Position numbers and translations under genes: made by a program. From positions 3,685,501-3,749,500 of the forward strand of contig NZ_LZEU01000001.1 of the NCBI RefSeq assembly GCF_014490745.1: 64,000 nt of DNA, given 5' to 3'. The notes under the pieces were generated by a model. That model ran no database searches. It was given only the letters and a program-made list of their open reading frames with translations, and had not been told where the DNA came from. This document shows positions 60,093 through 64,000 of this stretch, piece by piece. Position 1 is the first letter of the stretch. Each line of letters starts with the position of its first letter. The DNA is from Pseudomonas alcaligenes (GTDB lineage Bacteria; Pseudomonadota; Gammaproteobacteria; Pseudomonadales; Pseudomonadaceae).

Positions 60093-61100
60093 ATGCCAAC
60101 CCCGCTCGCCGAACAGCCCATCATGCGTCAGAAAGCCCAGCCCCCTCGCCAACCCAAGGCCGTCACCAAGGGCCAGTTGCACCCGCGCAACCGCCACCAG
60201 GGGCGCTACGACTTCCCCAAGCTGATCGAAGCCAGCCCGGAACTGGGCAAATTCGTCATCCTCAACCCCTACGGCAAGCAGAGCATCGACTTCGCCAACC
60301 CGGAGGCGGTCAAGGTGTTCAACCGCGCCCTGCTGCGCCAGCTGTACGGCATCGTGCACTGGGACATTCCGCCGGGCTACCTGTGCCCACCGATTCCCGG
60401 GCGCGCCGACTACCTGCACGGCCTGGCCGACCTGCTGGCCGAGGGCAATGACGGCAATATCCCGCGTGGCAAGGCGGTGCGCGTGCTGGATATCGGCACC
60501 GGTGCCAACTGCATCTACCCGCTGCTCGGCCATAGCGACTACGGTTGGCGCTTCGTCGGCGCCGACATCGACCCGCAGGCCCTCGCCGCGGCCGCCGTGA
60601 CCGTGCAGGCCAACGGCCTGGGCGAGGCCATCGAGCTGCGCCGCCAGGCCCAGCCCGAGCAGATCTTCCAGGGCCTGATCGAGGCAGGCGAACGCTTCAC
60701 CCTGAGCCTGTGCAACCCGCCCTTCCACAGTTCCGCCGAGGATGCAGTGAGCGGCAGCACGCGCAAGTGGAAGAACCTCGGCAAGCTCGACCCCAAGCGC
60801 AAGCTGCCGGTGCTGAACTTCGGCGGGCAGAGCAACGAGCTGTGGTGCGAAGGCGGCGAGGCGGCCTTCCTGCGGCGTATGGCGCGGGAAAGCGCCGAGT
60901 TCGCCGGCCAGGTGCTGTGGTTCAGCAGCCTGGTGTCCAAGGCCAGCAACCTGCCGACCCTGCAGGCCGCCCTGGCCAAGGCCGGCGCCCTGGAAGTGCG
61001 CTGCGTGGAGATGGCCCAGGGCAACAAGCAGAGCCGCTTCGTGGCCTGGACCTTCCATGAGGTGGCCGCCCGCCGCGCCTGGCTGCAGGCCGCGCGGTGA
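60093..61100 (+). CDS. rlmF: 23S rRNA (adenine(1618)-N6)-methyltransferase RlmF
   Basis: RlmF methylates A1618 of 23S rRNA. The protein has the SAM motif [16 protein letters not shown] and the catalytic NPPF ([10 protein letters not shown]). A basic N-terminal region ([13 protein letters not shown]) precedes the domain. Length is 335 residues from the ATG at 60093, or 325 from the ATG at 60123; neither has a clear ribosome site. Its stop overlaps the IMPACT-family start by 4 bases. Confidence 0.92.
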   Translation: MPTPLAEQPIMRQKAQPPRQPKAVTKGQLHPRNRHQGRYDFPKLIEASPELGKFVILNPYGKQSIDFANPEAVKVFNRALLRQLYGIVHWDIPPGYLCPPIPGRADYLHGLADLLAEGNDGNIPRGKAVRVLDIGTGANCIYPLLGHSDYGWRFVGADIDPQALAAAAVTVQANGLGEAIELRRQAQPEQIFQGLIEAGERFTLSLCNPPFHSSAEDAVSGSTRKWKNLGKLDPKRKLPVLNFGGQSNELWCEGGEAAFLRRMARESAEFAGQVLWFSSLVSKASNLPTLQAALAKAGALEVRCVEMAQGNKQSRFVAWTFHEVAARRAWLQAAR

Positions 61101-61687
61101 GTTTCTGCCTGGCCGGCCCCTGCGAGTACCGCGAGGAGATCCGCAAGAGCCGCTTTATCGCCATGGCCGCGCCCATCGAGTCGGCTGAGCAGGCCCTGGC
61201 CTTTATCGAGCAGCACAAGGATCTCGGCGCCTCGCACAACTGCTGGGCGTTCAAGTGCGGCCAGCAGTACCGCTTCAGCGACGACGGCGAACCCGGCGGC
61301 ACCGCCGGCCGACCGATCCTCGCCGCCATCGAGGGCCAGGACTGCGACCAGGTGGTGGTGCTGGTGATCCGCTGGTACGGCGGCATCCAGCTTGGCACCG
61401 GCGGCCTGGCCCGTGCCTACGGCGGCAGTGCGGCCAAGTGCCTGCAGGGTGGCGAGCGTATCGCCCGGGTGCTGCGGGTGCAGGCGCACTGCCATGTGCC
61501 GTTCGCCGAGCTGATGCGGGTCAAGGCGCGCCTGGCCGACTGGCAGGCGCTGCTCGAACGGGAAGATTTCGATGGCGACGGCGCCGTGCTGCAACTGGCG
61601 CTGCCGGCCGAGCGACTCGCCGAGGCCGCCAGCCAGCTGGGCGATATGAGCCGCGGCCGCATAGTGCTGCAGCGGCTCGAGCCGTAG
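61097..61687 (+). CDS. YigZ/IMPACT family protein
   Basis: A 196-residue protein of the IMPACT family, starting with the GTG at 61097 that overlaps the rlmF stop (GTGA). The family motif [16 protein letters not shown] is at about 60-75 and [18 protein letters not shown] at about 95-112. The family is implicated in translation-related regulation, but the bacterial role is unclear. The stop TAG is the TAG of an adjacent GTAGGGCGGG repeat. Confidence 0.92.
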   Translation: MSFCLAGPCEYREEIRKSRFIAMAAPIESAEQALAFIEQHKDLGASHNCWAFKCGQQYRFSDDGEPGGTAGRPILAAIEGQDCDQVVVLVIRWYGGIQLGTGGLARAYGGSAAKCLQGGERIARVLRVQAHCHVPFAELMRVKARLADWQALLEREDFDGDGAVLQLALPAERLAEAASQLGDMSRGRIVLQRLEP

Positions 61688-61864
61688 GGCGGGTGAAACC
61701 CGCGTCGCGGGATCAGGAATAGCGAGCTTAACCCGCCCACCTGTCGAGCCTCCTCGCGCAATCCCCCTTCTGCCTCGTCATTCCCGCCTGCGCGGGGATG
61801 ACGGAATAGCAAAGAAGCCCCATCGGCACGGGTATTGACGCTACACGGGTTGCTCCCGCCCTAC
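61684..61864. repeat. Composite inverted repeat between the IMPACT and Lrp genes
   Basis: The outer units are in opposite orientation: GTAGGGCGGGTGAAACCCG at 61684 and the complement of GTAGGGCGGGAGCAACCCG ending at 61864. Between them lies a hairpin CGTCATTCCCGC-ctgc-GCGGGGATGACG (61776-61803). The TAG in each outer unit serves as the stop codon of the adjacent convergent gene. Confidence 0.8.
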
Positions 61865-62280
61865 ATCGCCCACTCGGTCACCACCATATGGGTCTTGACC
61901 CGCTGCATGCCGGGGTAGCTCTCGATCTCGCCGCGGATCTCGGCCAGGCGCGCCATGCTGGCTGCCTCCACCTGCACCAGCATGTCGGTCTCGCCGCTGA
62001 TGCCGCAGCACTGGCGGATTTCCGGAAAGGCGCGCATGCGCTCGACATAGTCCTGGCAGCGACTTTCCTTGTAGAACAGTTCGAGGAAGGCCTTGATCGT
62101 ATTCTGCGTCGGGTCAACCACACGGGCGTGGTAGCCCTGGATCACCCCGCCCTGCTCCAGTTGGCGAATCCGCTCCCCCACTGCCGAGCGCGACAGATTG
62201 ACCTCGCGGGCGATCTGGCTGACGGGGGTGCGCGCATCCTGGCGCAGCAGGGCGATGATCTGGCGGTCGAACTTGTCCAC
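61861..62280 (-). CDS. Lrp/AsnC family transcriptional regulator
   Basis: A 139-residue regulator starting at the GTG at 62280 (VDKFDRQIIALLRQDAR), with GAGAAG a few bases upstream. The helix-turn-helix is TPVSQIAREVNLSRSAVGERI. The RAM effector domain follows, with CCGISGETDMLVQVEA. It is divergent from the YjeH-type transporter with 131 bases between starts and so probably regulates it in response to an amino acid. Confidence 0.93.
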   Translation of the reverse strand: MDKFDRQIIALLRQDARTPVSQIAREVNLSRSAVGERIRQLEQGGVIQGYHARVVDPTQNTIKAFLELFYKESRCQDYVERMRAFPEIRQCCGISGETDMLVQVEAASMARLAEIRGEIESYPGMQRVKTHMVVTEWAM

Positions 62281-62411
62281 GGTGCTTCTCGGCAGGCAAT
62301 TTGACGGGCGATTCCGCCAGTTTGCCGGGCATCGGCGGCGAGCTGGCAGCAGCGGCACAAGGGGCGACGGCTTACCATGGCGGGATCGCAAAGAAGCCAC
62401 GAGCATACAAC

Positions 62412-63677
62412 ATGAGCCGCTTGAACAAGGAACTGGGCCTGCTGCAGGGAGTCGGGCTGCTCAGCACCTCGCTGCTCGGTACCGGCATTTTCGTGGTACC
62501 TGCGCTGGCCGCCACCGCCGCCGGCACCGCCTCGCTGTGGGCCTGGCTGATCCTGATCGGCCTGGTGCTGCCGGTGGCCTTCACCTTCGCCCAGCTGGGC
62601 AAGCGCTTCCCTCATGCCGGCGGTGCACCGCACCTGATCGGCCGGGCTTTCGGTGCGCGCCTGGAGCGGCTGATCGCCTTCCTGTTCCTCGCCGTGCTGC
62701 CGGTGGGCCTGCCGGCCGCGCTGAACATCGCCACCGGGTTCTGGCAGGCCGTGCTGCCGGTGGGCAAGGGCGAGGCGCTGCTGATCCAGTTCGTCACCCT
62801 CGGCGCCATGCTCCTGCTCGGCCAGCGCCCGGCCCGGGCCAGCGGCCTGGTGCAGGGGCTGATCGCCCTGGCGATCATCGGCACAGTAGCGCTGGTCTGG
62901 TGGGTGGCCGACCTGCCGCTGGCCAGCCAGCCGCTGCTGCCGTCCATCGAGGGCTCCTGGCACCTGATCCCGACGGCACTGGGCGTGATGTTCTGGTGCT
63001 TCGTCGGCATCGAGGCCTTCACCCACTTGGGCGAGGAGTTCAAGCACCCGCAGCGCGACTTCCCCCTCGCCCTGCTGCTCGGCGTGCTGCTGGCCGGCCT
63101 GGTGTACTGGGCCTTCTCGGTGGCCGTGCTGAGCTTCCATGTGTACGGCGACGTGCACAGTGACGCCGCCTCGCTGCCGCGCCTGATGCAGCTGCTGCTG
63201 GGCGAGCAGGCGCGCTGGCTGGTGGCGCTGATCGGCTACCTGGCCTGCTTCGCCTCGATGAACGTCTATGTGCAGGGCTTCGCCCGGCTGATCTGGAGCC
63301 TGGCCGACGAAGGCAAGCTGCCCAGCCCCCTGGCCCGCCTCAACCGCCACGGCGTACCGGCCCGCGCCCTGCTGGTGGTGGTGCTGATCTGCTGCCTGTG
63401 CGCCAGCCTGGCCGCCGTGCTGCAGCTCTCGGTGGACGACCTGATCCGCTACGCCAACGGCAACTTCGTGGTGGTCTACCTGCTCAGCATGGCGGCCGGC
63501 TGGGTGCTGCTGCGCGGTGTGTGGCGCTGGCTGGCCGGCTTCAGCACGCTGCTCTGTAGCCTGGTGCTGCTGGCCCTGGGCAGCGAGGCGCTGTATGCCC
63601 TCGGCCTGCTGGCGCTGTTCGCCGCCCTCGATTACGGCCTGGGCCGGCGCGCAGCGGTTCTCGCTTCACACGATTGA
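62412..63677 (+). CDS. yjeH: YjeH-type amino-acid exporter (APC superfamily)
   Basis: A 421-residue transporter starting MSRLNKELGLLQGVGLLSTS at 62412. It has about 12 membrane segments and the substrate-site segments SLLGTGIFVVPALAATAAGT and GVMFWCFVGIEAFTHLGEEF. YjeH exports methionine and branched-chain amino acids in E. coli. Divergent Lrp control fits this. The TGA stop at 63675-63677 overlaps the first base of the next repeat. Confidence 0.88.
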   Translation: MSRLNKELGLLQGVGLLSTSLLGTGIFVVPALAATAAGTASLWAWLILIGLVLPVAFTFAQLGKRFPHAGGAPHLIGRAFGARLERLIAFLFLAVLPVGLPAALNIATGFWQAVLPVGKGEALLIQFVTLGAMLLLGQRPARASGLVQGLIALAIIGTVALVWWVADLPLASQPLLPSIEGSWHLIPTALGVMFWCFVGIEAFTHLGEEFKHPQRDFPLALLLGVLLAGLVYWAFSVAVLSFHVYGDVHSDAASLPRLMQLLLGEQARWLVALIGYLACFASMNVYVQGFARLIWSLADEGKLPSPLARLNRHGVPARALLVVVLICCLCASLAAVLQLSVDDLIRYANGNFVVVYLLSMAAGWVLLRGVWRWLAGFSTLLCSLVLLALGSEALYALGLLALFAALDYGLGRRAAVLASHD

Positions 63678-63819
63678 GAACCTGTTTACGATCTCGCGAG
63701 CTAGAGATAAACGGTGGCGAAAACGGCCGAGGAAGCGGAGTTTACGAGTGGTAAATGAGCATTCCGAGGTCGTTTTCAACACCGTTTAGCCGACGCGCAG
63801 CAGATCGTAAACAGATTCT
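63677..63819. repeat. MITE-like element with 18-bp terminal inverted repeats
   Basis: The ends are AGAACCTGTTTACGATCT (63677-63694) and the complement of AGAATCTGTTTACGATCT (63802-63819), with one mismatch. The 143-bp body has no gene. It begins on the last base of the yjeH stop codon. It has the size and ends of a non-autonomous mobile repeat. Confidence 0.75.
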
Positions 63820-63881
63820 GGGCGGTGAGCGGGCGGGCCATCCCGGCTATCCTCAGCCAGGGACAGCCTCAAGGACAGACC

Positions 63882-64000
63882 ATGCGCCGCATTCTCCGCG
63901 ATCTGAAAATTCTCATCCTCGCCAACCTGTGGCTGGTGCCGGTGCTGGCCGGCCTGGTCGGTGCGCTGTTCTACTTCGTCGCCCCACCGCCGCCCATGCA
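63882..64000 (+). CDS. Membrane-anchored protein, 5' end only
   Basis: An ATG at 63882 with AAGGA about 7 bases upstream opens a frame that runs off the right edge. The visible 39 residues include the hydrophobic segment LANLWLVPVLAGLVGALFYF, followed by VAPPPPM. This looks like a signal anchor of an exported protein, perhaps a TRAP-type solute-binding subunit, but too little is visible to name it. Confidence 0.55.
   Translation, partial: MRRILRDLKILILANLWLVPVLAGLVGALFYFVAPPPPM

Overview
The window is GC-rich, densely coded and almost certainly from a Pseudomonas chromosome. The left part (1-12.8 kb) carries recA-pncC-mutS-fdxA-rsmZ-rpoS-nlpD-pcm-surE-truD-ispF-fghA-adhC-gfnR, an order I recall from P. 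aeruginosa. The right part carries a second recognisable block: mqo, a PA4642-type gene, hpt-upp-uraA, and later hemH with an epimerase. RpoS, MutS, AdhC and IspF have the lengths expected for Pseudomonas. The intergenic repeats (REPINs built on GTAGGAGCGAG and GTAGGGCGGG) are also of Pseudomonas type.

Layout. 1-5.5 kb: SOS and repair genes with a LexA box at recA, the regulatory RNA rsmZ with a GacA-type upstream site, and rpoS. 5.7-9.7 kb: a leftward housekeeping run (nlpD, pcm, surE, truD, ispF). 9.7-12.8 kb: glutathione-dependent formaldehyde detoxification (fghA, adhC) with a divergent LysR regulator. 12.9-15.3 kb: a SRAP protein whose catalytic Cys2 is Ser, two small proteins and an acyltransferase.

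15.6-33.2 kb is the most unusual part. A FabB paralogue and a FabL-like reductase flank a leftward run of about 15 kb. That run encodes a LolA-like carrier, an outer-membrane barrel, a malonyltransferase, a multipass membrane protein, a phosphopantetheinyl transferase, FabG, a FabZ with an insert, an ACP, a GcvT-like folate protein, a fused ketosynthase/chain-length-factor, two further ketosynthase-fold proteins, and an FtsX-type ABC exporter with a periplasmic partner. Together these look like a self-contained type II fatty-acid/polyketide system coupled to delivery of the product to the outer membrane. No starter-unit ligase, ammonia-lyase, MMPL exporter or glycosyltransferase is present, so it is not a canonical aryl polyene cluster. 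The product is unknown.

33.7-47 kb: small membrane and lipoprotein genes, mqo, purine/pyrimidine salvage (hpt, upp, uraA), a RecQ-like helicase and a chemoreceptor. 47-55.2 kb: a LysR regulator divergent from a beta-oxidation-like run (3-hydroxyacyl-CoA dehydrogenase, acyl-CoA dehydrogenase, esterase, Fe-alcohol dehydrogenase, thioesterase, thiolase). 55.9-64 kb: hemH and neighbours, a renalase-like flavoprotein, rlmF, an IMPACT-family protein, and an Lrp regulator divergent from a YjeH-type amino-acid exporter. Several repeats sit exactly on stop codons, and one 585-bp element is a pair of head-to-head inverted copies. I saw no tRNA, rRNA, CRISPR array or complete insertion sequence.
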